Shown: positions 1-8,474 of the stretch, piece after piece
Layout of the letters: each line of letters starts with the position of its first letter
How positions within the stretch are numbered: position 1 is the first letter of the stretch
Source of the DNA: Mycolicibacterium sp. P9-64
GTDB taxonomy: Bacteria > Actinomycetota > Actinomycetes > Mycobacteriales > Mycobacteriaceae
Assembly (NCBI RefSeq): GCF_008329605.1
Contig: NZ_NPKO01000003.1
Span: 558,001 to 622,000, forward strand
Direction of reading: 5' to 3'
Length of the DNA stretch: 64,000 nucleotides
The notes under the pieces: model-generated
The model's input: the letters and a program-made list of their open reading frames with translations, nothing else
Databases searched by the model: none
What the model was told of the DNA's origin: nothing
Made by a program: the position numbers and the translations under genes

Positions 1-972
1 TTCGTTCATCTCGACGACGACGCGCCGAAATGCACCCGAGTTCTTGGGGACCCGTGCCGGGATGGCGTTGAAGACGCCGCCGAACACGGCCGCACGGGTG
101 GTGGCCTCGGTCAGGTTCAGTCCGCAGTCGACGTTGGGCCCGTTTTCGGTGAGGTCGACGTCGATGCGGCCCTGGTCGGGTTTGATGTCGATGCGAACCC
201 CAAAATCCAGTCCGTCGGGCAGGAACGGATCGAAGGCATCATGACGTCCGGTATTACGTAGCGTGGCAGCGGGCAGCGACTCGATCGCCTTGGCCATCAC
301 CGTCTCGCTGTAGTCGAGCCAGTCGGTGACGAATTGCCGGATGGTCTCGACGCCGTATTTGGCGACCAGTTCCTTGAGTCGCCGTTCGGCGACTCGGGCG
401 GCGCCCAGCTCGGCCAGGAAGTCTCCGTACCACTGCGAGGGAACGCGGATCCGGGTGCGGCACATGCGGATGACGTCGTCGACGTTCTCGTAGTTCGTCT
501 GCACCTTCACCGTGGGGAAGATGACCGCACCTTCTTCGTAGACGTCCTTGGCGGCGGCGTGGTACGTGGTGGGGATGGAGTTGCCGACGTCGGCTTGATG
601 GGCCTTGGTGACGGCGGTGAACAGATGCTCTCCGTCGACGAACACTGGCACCAGAATTGTGTGATCGGCGGCGTGGGAGTTGCCGACGTAGGGGTTGTTG
701 TCGAGGTAGGCGTCGCCTTCGCGCATGTCCGGGTGCGCCGCCCGCAGCGCCTGGGCTTGCAGCTGGGCCCCGAAGACGTGCACCGGGATGCCCTCGGCGG
801 CCGTCAGGAGCTGGTCGTCATCGGTCAGGATGGCGCACGAGAAGTCGCGGGCGCTGTTGATGACCGCTGAGCGCGCTGATCGCAGTAGCGTGTTGGTCAT
901 CTCGCGCACGATGCCGTCGACCTTGTTGGCGATGATGGCGGTGCGGACACCGTCGAAGGTGTTCTGGCTCAC
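1..972 (-). CDS. hyuB: Hydantoinase/oxoprolinase subunit B, HyuB (C-terminus cut by window edge)
   Basis: Reading the minus strand from a GTG at 972 gives an open frame of 324 codons to the window edge, starting VSQNTFDGVRTAIIANKVDG and containing EGIPVHVFGAQ, DNNPYVGNSHAADHT and DLTENGPNVDCGLNLTEATT. This is the N-terminal part of the HyuB/N-methylhydantoinase B family, which pairs with HyuA for ATP-dependent opening of cyclic amides (hydantoins, 5-oxoproline, lactams) or for carboxylation of ketones. The GTG overlaps the HyuA stop in a GTGA, so the two subunits are translationally coupled. The substrate cannot be read from sequence. The family's usual length is near 500-600 residues, so about half lies outside the window. 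Confidence 0.93.
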   Translation of the reverse strand, partial: MSQNTFDGVRTAIIANKVDGIVREMTNTLLRSARSAVINSARDFSCAILTDDDQLLTAAEGIPVHVFGAQLQAQALRAAHPDMREGDAYLDNNPYVGNSHAADHTILVPVFVDGEHLFTAVTKAHQADVGNSIPTTYHAAAKDVYEEGAVIFPTVKVQTNYENVDDVIRMCRTRIRVPSQWYGDFLAELGAARVAERRLKELVAKYGVETIRQFVTDWLDYSETVMAKAIESLPAATLRNTGRHDAFDPFLPDGLDFGVRIDIKPDQGRIDVDLTENGPNVDCGLNLTEATTRAAVFGGVFNAIPARVPKNSGAFRRVVVEMNE

Positions 973-3053
973 CGGTTTTCCTCCGCGCTGATCGAGAGCA
1001 GATAGTTGCCGGAGTCGGCGACCGTGGCCGACATGCCGGGGAAGACGACCAGGGTCGTGGTGGGTTCCTCGATGATCGCGGGTCCGGTGATGCAGGTCCC
1101 CGGGACCAGATCGGCAGGTTTGTAGATGTGGGTGTCGATCTCGCCCGTATCACCGAAGTAGCAACGCCGAACCGATGTCGGCACGCCCGTGCGTGCCGAG
1201 GCTGCGGGGTGGTCGCGGTAGCCACGGGGTAGCCGGACTGTGACGCGGGCGCGCCAATTGAGAAATTCGATGGCAGATTCGGAGTCACGCACGGCGAAGA
1301 TGCGTTCGTGCAGATCATGGAATGCCGCAAAGAGCTTCGCGCGCACCCCATCGTCGCCGACACGCCGGCCCGGCAGCGGGGCATCGATCGCCCACACCTG
1401 CGACTTGTAGCGGGCCTCGACGCCGAAATCGATGTCGTAGTCGGGATGCCGGCCGCCAAAACGATTGGCGAAGGTCTGCAACCGAAGCTCGAGAGCGTCG
1501 AGCACACCGTCCACGGCGTCGGTCGCGAACGCCTCCGATGAGGTGATGAGCGCCTTTGACTCTTCCTTGACGATGTCGGCGAAGTGCATACCTGAGGCCG
1601 ACAGGGCCGAGGCGACCTTCGGCAGCACCATGCGCCGGGATCCGAGTTCGGCGGCAATCTTCATGATGTTGATGCCGGCTGCGCCGCCGCCGGCGACCAG
1701 CGTGCTGTCCTGCGGGTTGAGGCCCTGGGCGATGGTGATCTCGTGTACGGCCTTGACCATTGCCTCGCTGGCCAACGACAATATCCCCCAAGCCGTTTCG
1801 TAGATGCTCAGTCCAAATGCATTGGCCAGTTTGGCGATCGCGCGTTCCGCAGCGGCCACGTCCAAGTCCATGCGACCACCCAGGAAGTAGTCGGGGTCGA
1901 AGTATCCGAGCACGCACGCCGCGTCGGACAGGGTGGGGTCGGTCCCACCGCGTCCATAGCAGGCCGGGCCCGGCTCCGAGCCCGCTGACTGCGGGCCCAC
2001 GCGCAGCAAGCCGCCCTCATCGATCCAGGCGATCGACCCGCCGCCGGCGCCGATCGAACGGATGTCAACCGAGGAGATGCCGAGCAGATCGCCTTCCCAC
2101 TCCGGGCCCAACCAGGTGTCGCGGGAGTGCACGACCGCACCGTCGCGCGAGATGCCGACATCGAAGGTGGTGCCGCCGGTGTCGCAGACGATCATGTCGC
2201 CGCCCAAGCCCTCCCGCAGGGAGTAGTTCAGCCCGGCCAGTGGTGCCATCGAGGGACCGCTGCGGGCCGTGTTGATGGGCGATTCGATGACCTCCTCGAT
2301 GTTCATGACCCCGCCCATGCTCGTCGATACCAGGATCGTGCCGGTATAACCGAAGTCGCGGATGTCCTCTTCGAGTTGCCGGAAGTGTTGCTGCATCAGC
2401 GGTTTGAGCGAGGCGTCGATTGCGGCTGCAGACGTGCGTCGGTACTCCCGGATGATCGGCGCGATCTGGTGCGACAGTGTCACGGGGAGATCCGGACACA
2501 GCTCGGCGATCGTCTTCTCTACCCGGAGCTCGTGATCGGGGTTGACCACCGACCACAGCAGCGACACGGCCACCGCCTCGAACCCGCCGTCTCGGATCTC
2601 TGCAACGATCCCCCGCAATTGGTCTTCGTCGAGGGCAGTGACGATTTCACCCTCGGAGTCGATGCGCTCACGCACACCGAAGGTGTGTCGGCGTGGGATG
2701 TAGGGCTTGGGGTAGGGCTTGGTGAAGTCGTAGCCGTCTTGCTTGCCGCCCTCCTTGAGCAGCAAGACGTCTTGGAAGCCCTCGGTGGTGAGCAGCGCAG
2801 TCTTGGCGATGTTGCGGGTGATGATCGCGTTGGTGGCGCGGGTGGTGCCGTAGATGAACAACTCGGTGTCGTCGAGAACCTGCTTGGCGGTCAGCCCCAG
2901 TTCGGCCGCCGCAGCAGCCATCGCTGACGACAGACCACGAAAGACCCGGTCGTGCGTCGTCAAGGACTTGCCGATGACCTGCGTTGACGATGCGTCCTGG
3001 ATGACGACGTCGATGAACGTGCCACCGGTATCGGCGGAGACTTTGAAACCCAT
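969..3053 (-). CDS. hyuA: Hydantoinase/oxoprolinase subunit A, HyuA
   Basis: A 694-residue protein of the HyuA/acetone-carboxylase-beta family. The N-terminal ATP-binding motif DTGGTFID is at residues 8-15 and GTTRATNAI at 69-77. The second actin-like phosphate motif DTGGTTFD is at 291-298, followed by SIGAGGGSIA (333-342) and ACYGRGGTDPTLSDA (364-378). With HyuB it should phosphorylate and open a cyclic amide using ATP, in the cytoplasm. Relatives include N-methylhydantoinase, 5-oxoprolinase, caprolactamase and the NmpAB enzyme of N-methylpyrrolidone degradation; acetophenone carboxylases share the fold, so the reaction is uncertain. It is first gene of an operon with hyuB, divergent from the P450 operon. 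ATG start at 3053. Confidence 0.93.
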   Translation of the reverse strand: MGFKVSADTGGTFIDVVIQDASSTQVIGKSLTTHDRVFRGLSSAMAAAAAELGLTAKQVLDDTELFIYGTTRATNAIITRNIAKTALLTTEGFQDVLLLKEGGKQDGYDFTKPYPKPYIPRRHTFGVRERIDSEGEIVTALDEDQLRGIVAEIRDGGFEAVAVSLLWSVVNPDHELRVEKTIAELCPDLPVTLSHQIAPIIREYRRTSAAAIDASLKPLMQQHFRQLEEDIRDFGYTGTILVSTSMGGVMNIEEVIESPINTARSGPSMAPLAGLNYSLREGLGGDMIVCDTGGTTFDVGISRDGAVVHSRDTWLGPEWEGDLLGISSVDIRSIGAGGGSIAWIDEGGLLRVGPQSAGSEPGPACYGRGGTDPTLSDAACVLGYFDPDYFLGGRMDLDVAAAERAIAKLANAFGLSIYETAWGILSLASEAMVKAVHEITIAQGLNPQDSTLVAGGGAAGINIMKIAAELGSRRMVLPKVASALSASGMHFADIVKEESKALITSSEAFATDAVDGVLDALELRLQTFANRFGGRHPDYDIDFGVEARYKSQVWAIDAPLPGRRVGDDGVRAKLFAAFHDLHERIFAVRDSESAIEFLNWRARVTVRLPRGYRDHPAASARTGVPTSVRRCYFGDTGEIDTHIYKPADLVPGTCITGPAIIEEPTTTLVVFPGMSATVADSGNYLLSISAEENR

Positions 3054-3596
3054 CGAATGCTCCTCGGAGTCCTGCTACGTGTCGCGGCGCGGTGGAGTCG
3101 CATCTGCTCGCCACCGGTGGCCCGGGAATTTCGGGTGACCCGCATCTCAGCAGTCACCAGTATGCTTTATTGAATATTAAGTAAGTCTGTTCGTCAAGCC
3201 TGAAGCCGCTCGACGTTCGCGCGTGCGGACACAGGACGTCGCAGCTCACCCGCCGGGCGCGCCCAATGCTGAATATCGCGCATACCTGCATGCCCAGCCG
3301 GTCAAAGCGGGCGTGGCGGGCGGCGACCCGCAACCGGACAGACAGGGCGCGGCGGTGAAGTCCATGGCCAGTCGAGCTCCTTTACGTCGTTAACTAATCT
3401 TTTACTTCTGGGGCTGGTGCGCTGTCATCTATCAAGCTAACATTCGTTCGCATGTATGGTCTACATCACGTTTCTGCAGACGGAGACGGACGCGTCGCTT
3501 CGGGGCGCCAGTCGGTGCCCGGCACCAGGTCGTGCCGACCGGCGCGTGGCGGCCGACATGACGGAACCGGAACCCTCGTGTCGCGGAAGGCGTGTC
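3054..3596. promoter_or_regulatory. Divergent control region between hyuA and the P450 operon
   Basis: This 543-base stretch has no convincing gene. It holds AT-rich islands in otherwise GC-rich DNA: TTACTTAATATTCAATA on the minus strand at 3168-3184, facing hyuA; TTAACTAA at 3390-3397; and CTAACATTC at 3437-3445, facing the reductase gene. All resemble the motif before the permease at 6951 and at 15115-15131. An upstream in-frame ATG at 3456 would lengthen the reductase by 47 residues, but that extension does not look like family sequence. Confidence 0.5.
3168..3184 (-). promoter_or_regulatory. Copy of recurrent AT-rich motif upstream of hyuA
   Basis: The minus strand reads TTACTTAATATTCAATA, matching TTAACTAACATTCAATA at 15115-15131 in 14 of 17 positions. 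It lies 115 bases upstream of the hyuA ATG. Its repeated occurrence before catabolic and transport genes suggests an operator, but the cognate regulator is unknown. Confidence 0.4.
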
Positions 3597-4877
3597 ATGG
3601 CGAGCGATGAATCGGCGGCCGCGCCGCTCCGGCCGACGATCGCCGTCGTCGGCAGCGGGCCGTCTGGCTGTTACACCGCCCAATTCCTGCGCAAGGACCT
3701 GCCCGAAGCCGAGATCACGATCTTTGAGGCGCTGCCGGTCCCCTACGGGCTCGTCCGTTACGGCGTGGCCGCCGACCACCAAGGCACCAAGGCGGTGGCC
3801 GCTCAGTTCGACCGGATGTTCGTCCGCTCCGACATCACCTTCGTCGGCAACACAAGTATCGGCATCGACATCGCACCCGAGGCAATCACCGATGCCTTCG
3901 ACGTCGTTGTCGTGGCCACGGGACTGACGCGCGACCGGCGCCTCTCCGTGCCGCAGGACGAGAACGCCCGTGTCATCGGGGCCGGCCGGATCATTCGCTC
4001 CCTCAACGCCTTCCCCGCAGCAGCCGCGCCGGCTGCGGCGGCGTTGACTGAGCCGCTGGGTTCGGAACTAATCGTGGTCGGACATGGCAACGTCGCCATC
4101 GACGTCGTACGTCTACTCACCAAACCCGACTCTCTGCTCACCGGTTCCGACATCGACGACGATGCGCTGAAACTGCTCCGCCCACAGCCGCCCACGGCTG
4201 TACACGTCATTGGCCGTTCCGCGGCTGATGCCGCCAAGTTCGACCTAGCGATGCTGCGCGAGCTGTGCACTTTGAAGAATTTGCGGATCGACGTGGAAGG
4301 ACTCGACTCCACCGCCACCGGACCGGTCGCCGACCTACTGCGTCAGACGGTGTGCGCCTACCGTGGCGACACCACTACTGCGGTCACGTTGCACTTCCAA
4401 ACCGTGCCTGCCGCAGTGCGTGTCGAAGGCGCCCGCACCGTGCTCGACGTCCTCGGTCCTACCGGAACACCGTCGTCGTACGCGGGCGACACCGTCATCA
4501 CCGCCATCGGCTTCTGCCACGATGGCGACGACTGCGGTGACGCGTCCCCGTCATGGGTGGGCGAGCACGTCTACCGCGTCGGCTGGCTGGAGCGCGGCGG
4601 CCGCGGCAACATTGCCGAGAACCGCAAGCACGCACAACGAGCCGCCAAGACCATCGTCGACGACCTCGCAACCGGGCGGCTGCAAGGCGGACGCCGCCGA
4701 GGCCTGACAACGGTTCTGCCCGAGCTGCGCCACTGGACTGGTTTCGACGGGTGGCAGGCCATCGACGACAGCGAGCGGCGGGATGCCGGCCCGCGCCGCT
4801 GCCGCCGCAAGATCACCAATCTCGAGGACATGCTCGCCATCGCCCACCGCAACCACGACGTCACCGACGACGCATGA
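3597..4877 (+). CDS. FprA/adrenodoxin-reductase-type ferredoxin(flavodoxin)-NADP+ reductase
   Basis: A 426-residue FAD enzyme that should pass electrons from NADPH to the flavodoxin encoded next to it. IAVVGSGPSGCYTAQ is the FAD-binding GxGxxG near the N-terminus, followed by LPVPYGLVRYGVAADHQ, a signature of the adrenodoxin reductase/FprA group. VVGHGNVAIDVVRLL is the NADP-binding segment, and TAIGF lies near the C-terminus. The start at 3597 is chosen because GGAAGG (3585-3590) sits six bases upstream and the family begins just before the FAD motif; an in-frame ATG at 3456 is possible. It is first of the reductase-flavodoxin-P450 operon. At 426 residues it is slightly shorter than mycobacterial FprA (about 456). 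Confidence 0.9.
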   Translation: MASDESAAAPLRPTIAVVGSGPSGCYTAQFLRKDLPEAEITIFEALPVPYGLVRYGVAADHQGTKAVAAQFDRMFVRSDITFVGNTSIGIDIAPEAITDAFDVVVVATGLTRDRRLSVPQDENARVIGAGRIIRSLNAFPAAAAPAAAALTEPLGSELIVVGHGNVAIDVVRLLTKPDSLLTGSDIDDDALKLLRPQPPTAVHVIGRSAADAAKFDLAMLRELCTLKNLRIDVEGLDSTATGPVADLLRQTVCAYRGDTTTAVTLHFQTVPAAVRVEGARTVLDVLGPTGTPSSYAGDTVITAIGFCHDGDDCGDASPSWVGEHVYRVGWLERGGRGNIAENRKHAQRAAKTIVDDLATGRLQGGRRRGLTTVLPELRHWTGFDGWQAIDDSERRDAGPRRCRRKITNLEDMLAIAHRNHDVTDDA

Positions 4878-4932
4878 CTCCACGATTCACACCTACGACC
4901 CGACCCACGACAACGAAGGAATGACATCACTC

Positions 4933-5379
4933 ATGGCCACGATCAACATCCTGTTCGGTACGGAATCCGGTAACGCTGAACTGGTCGCCGATGACATCGC
5001 CGAGGCGTTCAACGATGCCGACATCGACGCGCAGGTCGTCGACATGGAGGACTTCGATGTCACAGAGCTGCCCACGGCCGGCACTGTCGTCGTCATCACC
5101 TCGACCTACGGCGAAGGTGAACTGCCGGCGACGACCCAACCGTTCGAAGATGCACTGGTGGCGCAGAAACCAGATCTGACCGGTCTGCGATTCGCCGCCT
5201 TCGGACTGGGCGACAGCAGCTATGAGACCTACAACAACGCCATCGGCATCCTGACCAAGGACCTCATCGCCCTCGGTGCCGTCCAGCTCGGCGAGACGGG
5301 TCGGCACGACGCCGTCAGCGGCGACTCGTTCACCGATGTCGCGTCGACGTGGGCCAAGACGATACTCGACTTGCTCTGA
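4933..5379 (+). CDS. Flavodoxin, probable P450 redox partner
   Basis: A short-chain flavodoxin of 148 residues that binds FMN and should carry electrons from the upstream reductase to the P450. The phosphate loop is FGTESGNAE near the N-terminus, STYGEGELP is the second FMN loop and FGLGDSSYETYNN the third. The ATG at 4933 (MATINILFG) follows AAGGA at 4916-4920 by 12 bases; an ATG at 4921 is in frame but directly abuts the ribosome site. It lies 55 bases after the reductase and 55 before the P450. Flavodoxin rather than a 3Fe-4S or 2Fe-2S ferredoxin as P450 partner is uncommon in actinobacteria and recalls the cindoxin system of P450cin. Confidence 0.92.
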   Translation: MATINILFGTESGNAELVADDIAEAFNDADIDAQVVDMEDFDVTELPTAGTVVVITSTYGEGELPATTQPFEDALVAQKPDLTGLRFAAFGLGDSSYETYNNAIGILTKDLIALGAVQLGETGRHDAVSGDSFTDVASTWAKTILDLL

Positions 5380-5434
5380 GGCACAACCACATTCATCGTA
5401 ACCTGCCCCCGACTGACCGGAAGGCCACCATCTC

Positions 5435-6640
5435 ATGACCACCCCTACAACGCATTTTCCACCGACCGACGATCACTACCTCCCCTTCGACGATCCGGAG
5501 TTCATCGATGCTCCGTGGCCGTGGTTCGACCGCCTGCTCGCCGAGCAACCGACGCTCATCCTCTCTGACGGCACCCTTGTGCTGAGCAGGTACGCCGACG
5601 TCGTGAAGTGGGCCAAGCATCCGACGCTGGTTGCGGTACCACCTGACGGGATCGGCGACAGCCCATGGGCCGCGAATCTCAATTCGGTGCTGCTCACCGA
5701 GGGCGACCGACACAAGCGCATCCGGCGGTCGTTCTCCAGCTGGCTCACACCCAAGGCCTGCAAGCAGTGGGCTATCACCGCCGCCGACAGCGCCCGCGCC
5801 GCACTCGATCGCATGGGCGATGACTCGATCATCGAAGGCCATCAGGAACTCGGCGTACAACCCGCCCAAGACGCGATGGCCCACGCTCTCGGCGTACCGC
5901 GGGACAACGGCTTTCCCCTCATTCACGCGACCAACCTCACGATGATGTCAATGGGCATCAAGCATTCCCCCGACGACGTCGTGCGCGCCCACGAGGGATT
6001 CGGCTACATGATGTTCGAAGCTGAACGGCTCATCGAGGAGAAGCGCCGCAATCCCGGCGACGGAATGTTGCTCGATGCGATGGTCAAGATCGCCGATGAG
6101 GGAGGTCTCAGCGCGCGCGAACTCAAGGAGTCGATTCAGATTCTGTGGGGTTCGGCCGCACACAATCCCGGCCACGTGATGGCCTCGGCGTTGGCCGACT
6201 GCGCCGAGTTCCCCCACATCCTGCCGACCTATCGCGACCACCCCGACCAGCGCGACGAGATCTTGCTCGAAATCTTCCGCCGCGCCCTTCCGGAGGTCGC
6301 TCTGGACCGGTTCACCACCGAGCCACTGGAGATCAGCGGAGTCGAACTGCCCCGCGGCGCGATGATCCGGTTCGTCCTCGGTGCGGCACTGCGCGACCCC
6401 GAGGTGTTCCCCAACCCCGATGCCTTCGATCACACCCGACCAAAGGAGTCCAGCGCTGTTCTGGCGTTCGGGGTAGGTACCCACAACTGCGCCGGCCAAG
6501 CAATTGCCCGTGCGGTGCTGCGGGCAGTTCTCGACGTCATCGTCGAGCGCTACACAGCTGTCGAATTGGTCGGTGAGCCCGTCTGGTCGCGGTCAGACCG
6601 GCATCGCAACTGCGAACGCCTGACCGTCCGATTGTCATGA
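5435..6640 (+). CDS. Cytochrome P450 with unusual I-helix
   Basis: A soluble class-I type P450 of 401 residues. The haem loop FGVGTHNCAG is at 345-354 with the thiolate ligand Cys352; the K-helix ExxR is EIFR at 279-282. The I-helix reads WGSAAHNPGH at 238-247. Aligned to the P450cam pattern GGxDT, the acid-alcohol pair becomes His243-Asn244. Asn in place of the conserved Thr is known from P450cin (CYP176A1), which also uses a flavodoxin; the His is odder still. Third gene of the reductase-flavodoxin-P450 operon. The substrate is unknown; position beside HyuAB and amine permeases suggests a nitrogen heterocycle or terpenoid, but that is inference. Confidence 0.95.
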   Translation: MTTPTTHFPPTDDHYLPFDDPEFIDAPWPWFDRLLAEQPTLILSDGTLVLSRYADVVKWAKHPTLVAVPPDGIGDSPWAANLNSVLLTEGDRHKRIRRSFSSWLTPKACKQWAITAADSARAALDRMGDDSIIEGHQELGVQPAQDAMAHALGVPRDNGFPLIHATNLTMMSMGIKHSPDDVVRAHEGFGYMMFEAERLIEEKRRNPGDGMLLDAMVKIADEGGLSARELKESIQILWGSAAHNPGHVMASALADCAEFPHILPTYRDHPDQRDEILLEIFRRALPEVALDRFTTEPLEISGVELPRGAMIRFVLGAALRDPEVFPNPDAFDHTRPKESSAVLAFGVGTHNCAGQAIARAVLRAVLDVIVERYTAVELVGEPVWSRSDRHRNCERLTVRLS

Positions 6641-6765
6641 CCCGTGGCCGCCTCTCGACACGGAGTCACGGTCACCTCGACAAGATTTTGATTGATTTCG
6701 AATTAAGGCGAAGGCCGGCGGTGACGCGTGGCCGCCGAACGGACGACCGTCGTCGGGCGTCGGCG

Positions 6766-6794
6766 CTAAATGTATTGCCCAACAACATTTTTAG
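6766..6794 (+). terminator. Possible weak terminator stem after P450
   Basis: CTAAATGT and ACATTTTTAG can pair with a two-base bulge around an 11-base loop, and the 3' arm is T-rich. It lies 126 bases after the P450 stop and before the next promoter. Low GC in the stem makes it weak. Confidence 0.25.
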
Positions 6795-6865
6795 ACAAAT
6801 CATTGGTTGCGGTCGCGAGATTGAGGTCGCCATGACGACGGCTACTACCCTCGATGCAGCGTGGG

Positions 6866-6894
6866 TTGACATGGCTTTAATTAACATTCATTAT
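6866..6894 (+). promoter_or_regulatory. Promoter of the APC permease with overlapping operator motif
   Basis: TTGACA (6866-6871) is followed after 17 bases by CATTAT (6889-6894), a good sigma-A type promoter about 57 bases before the permease ATG. The recurrent motif TTAATTAACATTCATTA occupies 6877-6893, filling the spacer and -10 region, which is where a repressor would block RNA polymerase. Confidence 0.55.
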
Positions 6895-6950
6895 ATGACT
6901 CACACCACATTGCGGGTCTCGCCCCCATTCACGAAACTCGGACGCTAACC

Positions 6951-8408
6951 ATGCACACAACCCCCGCCCCTCCGCCGTCGTCGACGGCGGACCTCGACAG
7001 TCCCCGTCGACTGTCCGGGCAGATGACTACCACCCAGCTAGTGCTGTCGGTCCTCGCGTTCTCATCGCCTCTGGTGTGCCTGTCCGGCTACTTCGCGCTG
7101 ACCATCATGTCCACCGGCCAGACCGCCCCGGTCGCGTTCATCATCGTCACTGCGGTGTTGATGGTCTTCTCTGTCGGCTACATGGCGATGACCCGGCACA
7201 TGCCCCGCCCGGGCGCCTTCTACGCATATATCTCCGAAGGCCTGGGCCGCCACCTCGGACTGGCGTCGGCCTTCCTCGCGACGCTGTCCTACACGGTCAT
7301 CCTCATGGGTGTCTATTGTTTTGGCGGACTGACGATTTCGGGTCTGATCAGCACCTGGGCCGGTCCATCGATCCCGTGGTGGCTGACCGCACTTGGCGTG
7401 TGGGTGATCGTGGCGTTCTTGGGCTACTTCAACGTCGAAGTCTCGGCGAAGGTCTTGATGTGGGTGATGTTCGTCGAGGTCACCACCATGATGGTCTTCA
7501 ACGTCGCCGTGTTCGATCATGGCGGGCAAGACGGTCTGTCGGCAGCGCCCTTCGACGTGTTCGCCTTCGCCTCCGGCGAGAAGCTCTGGGTGGGAATGCT
7601 ATTCGCGATGCTGGTGTTCATCGGATTTGAGGCCACCGCGCTCTACCGCGACGAAGTCCGCGATCCCGATCGCACGATCCCGCGCGCCACCTACATCGCC
7701 GTGCTGTTCATCGGCGTGCTCTACACCGTGACGGTCTGGATCATGGTCATTGCCTTCGGCGCCGACGCCGAGAAGGTGGCCACCGAAGACACCGCCGGAA
7801 TGTTTGGCATCGCGGCCAGCCGCTACGTCGGTTCGACGTTCAGGGACGTCGCCACCGCCCTGGTCATCACGGCCGTGCTTGCCTCATTGCTGTCCATCCA
7901 CAACGCCGCTACGCGCTACACGTTCAATTTGGCCGCCGATGCAGCGCTACCGCGCCTCTTGGCCCGCGTGCACGACCGCCACAACTCTCCTTACGCCGCC
8001 TCTCTGGGAATCTCAGCGTTGTCATTGCTCGGCGTCATCCCCTTCGTGTTGACGAACAATGATCCTGCCGTCACCTATGCCCAGCTCGCGGGCCTGGGAA
8101 ACGCCGGCGTCTTCATCCTCATGGCTCTCGTCAGCGTCGCGGTCGTGGTGTTCTTTCGCCGCCACCCAACCACCACGCCCCACAACACCTGGGCAACCAT
8201 GGTGGCGCCGTCGATCGCCGCGATCGCAATGACCTCCCTGGTGGCCTTCGCGTTGGCCAACTTCGACCTGGTGGTCGGTGCCTCTAGCGCCAACACGTTG
8301 TTGCTGGCCGTACTCGCCACGTCGTTCAGTGCCGGTCTCGTCGTAGCCGCGGTGATGAAGGCCCGGCGGCCCGCGGCCTTCCTCAAACTCGGCGGCGTGG
8401 GCCGATGA
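6951..8408 (+). CDS. APC-family amino acid/amine permease
   Basis: A 485-residue membrane protein with about 12 hydrophobic segments, of the APC superfamily. RPGAFYAYISEGLGRHLG near residue 85 is the family's conserved loop after TM2; GFEATALYRDEVRDPDRTIPRATY marks the loop after TM6. It is closely similar in plan to the permeases at 13378-14859 and 37358-38857, which share PGAFYAYI and EATAIFREE, so these are paralogues. The first gene after a strong promoter with an operator-like motif. The start has a weak ribosome site. It likely imports an amine or amino acid used by the surrounding enzymes; the substrate is not identifiable. Confidence 0.92.
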   Translation: MHTTPAPPPSSTADLDSPRRLSGQMTTTQLVLSVLAFSSPLVCLSGYFALTIMSTGQTAPVAFIIVTAVLMVFSVGYMAMTRHMPRPGAFYAYISEGLGRHLGLASAFLATLSYTVILMGVYCFGGLTISGLISTWAGPSIPWWLTALGVWVIVAFLGYFNVEVSAKVLMWVMFVEVTTMMVFNVAVFDHGGQDGLSAAPFDVFAFASGEKLWVGMLFAMLVFIGFEATALYRDEVRDPDRTIPRATYIAVLFIGVLYTVTVWIMVIAFGADAEKVATEDTAGMFGIAASRYVGSTFRDVATALVITAVLASLLSIHNAATRYTFNLAADAALPRLLARVHDRHNSPYAASLGISALSLLGVIPFVLTNNDPAVTYAQLAGLGNAGVFILMALVSVAVVVFFRRHPTTTPHNTWATMVAPSIAAIAMTSLVAFALANFDLVVGASSANTLLLAVLATSFSAGLVVAAVMKARRPAAFLKLGGVGR

Positions 8409-8474
8409 CGCGGAACCTGCGCTGCCAACCCATCCCCCAATCCTGATCGCCGAACCCACCCCGAAGGAGCCAAC

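Larger units (their letters stand above)
6641..6950. other. AT-rich intergenic region between P450 and APC permease
   Basis: The 310 bases after the P450 are clearly AT-richer than their surroundings from about 6680 to 6905. An imperfect stem CTAAATGT...ACATTTTTAG (6766-6794) may end the P450 transcript. The promoter at 6866-6894 follows. A 103-codon frame spans it from the ATGA at the P450 stop, but its codon use is poor and it runs through the promoter, so it is not called. Confidence 0.5.

Noticed and set aside
3456..3596. N-terminal extension of the FprA-like reductase
   Set aside because: The extra 47 residues are unlike the family, and GGAAGG sits properly before the ATG at 3597.
6637..6948. 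103-codon frame starting with an ATGA overlap at the P450 stop and ending just before the permease
   Set aside because: It runs through the AT-rich promoter and operator at 6866-6894, has poor codon pattern and resembles no protein.
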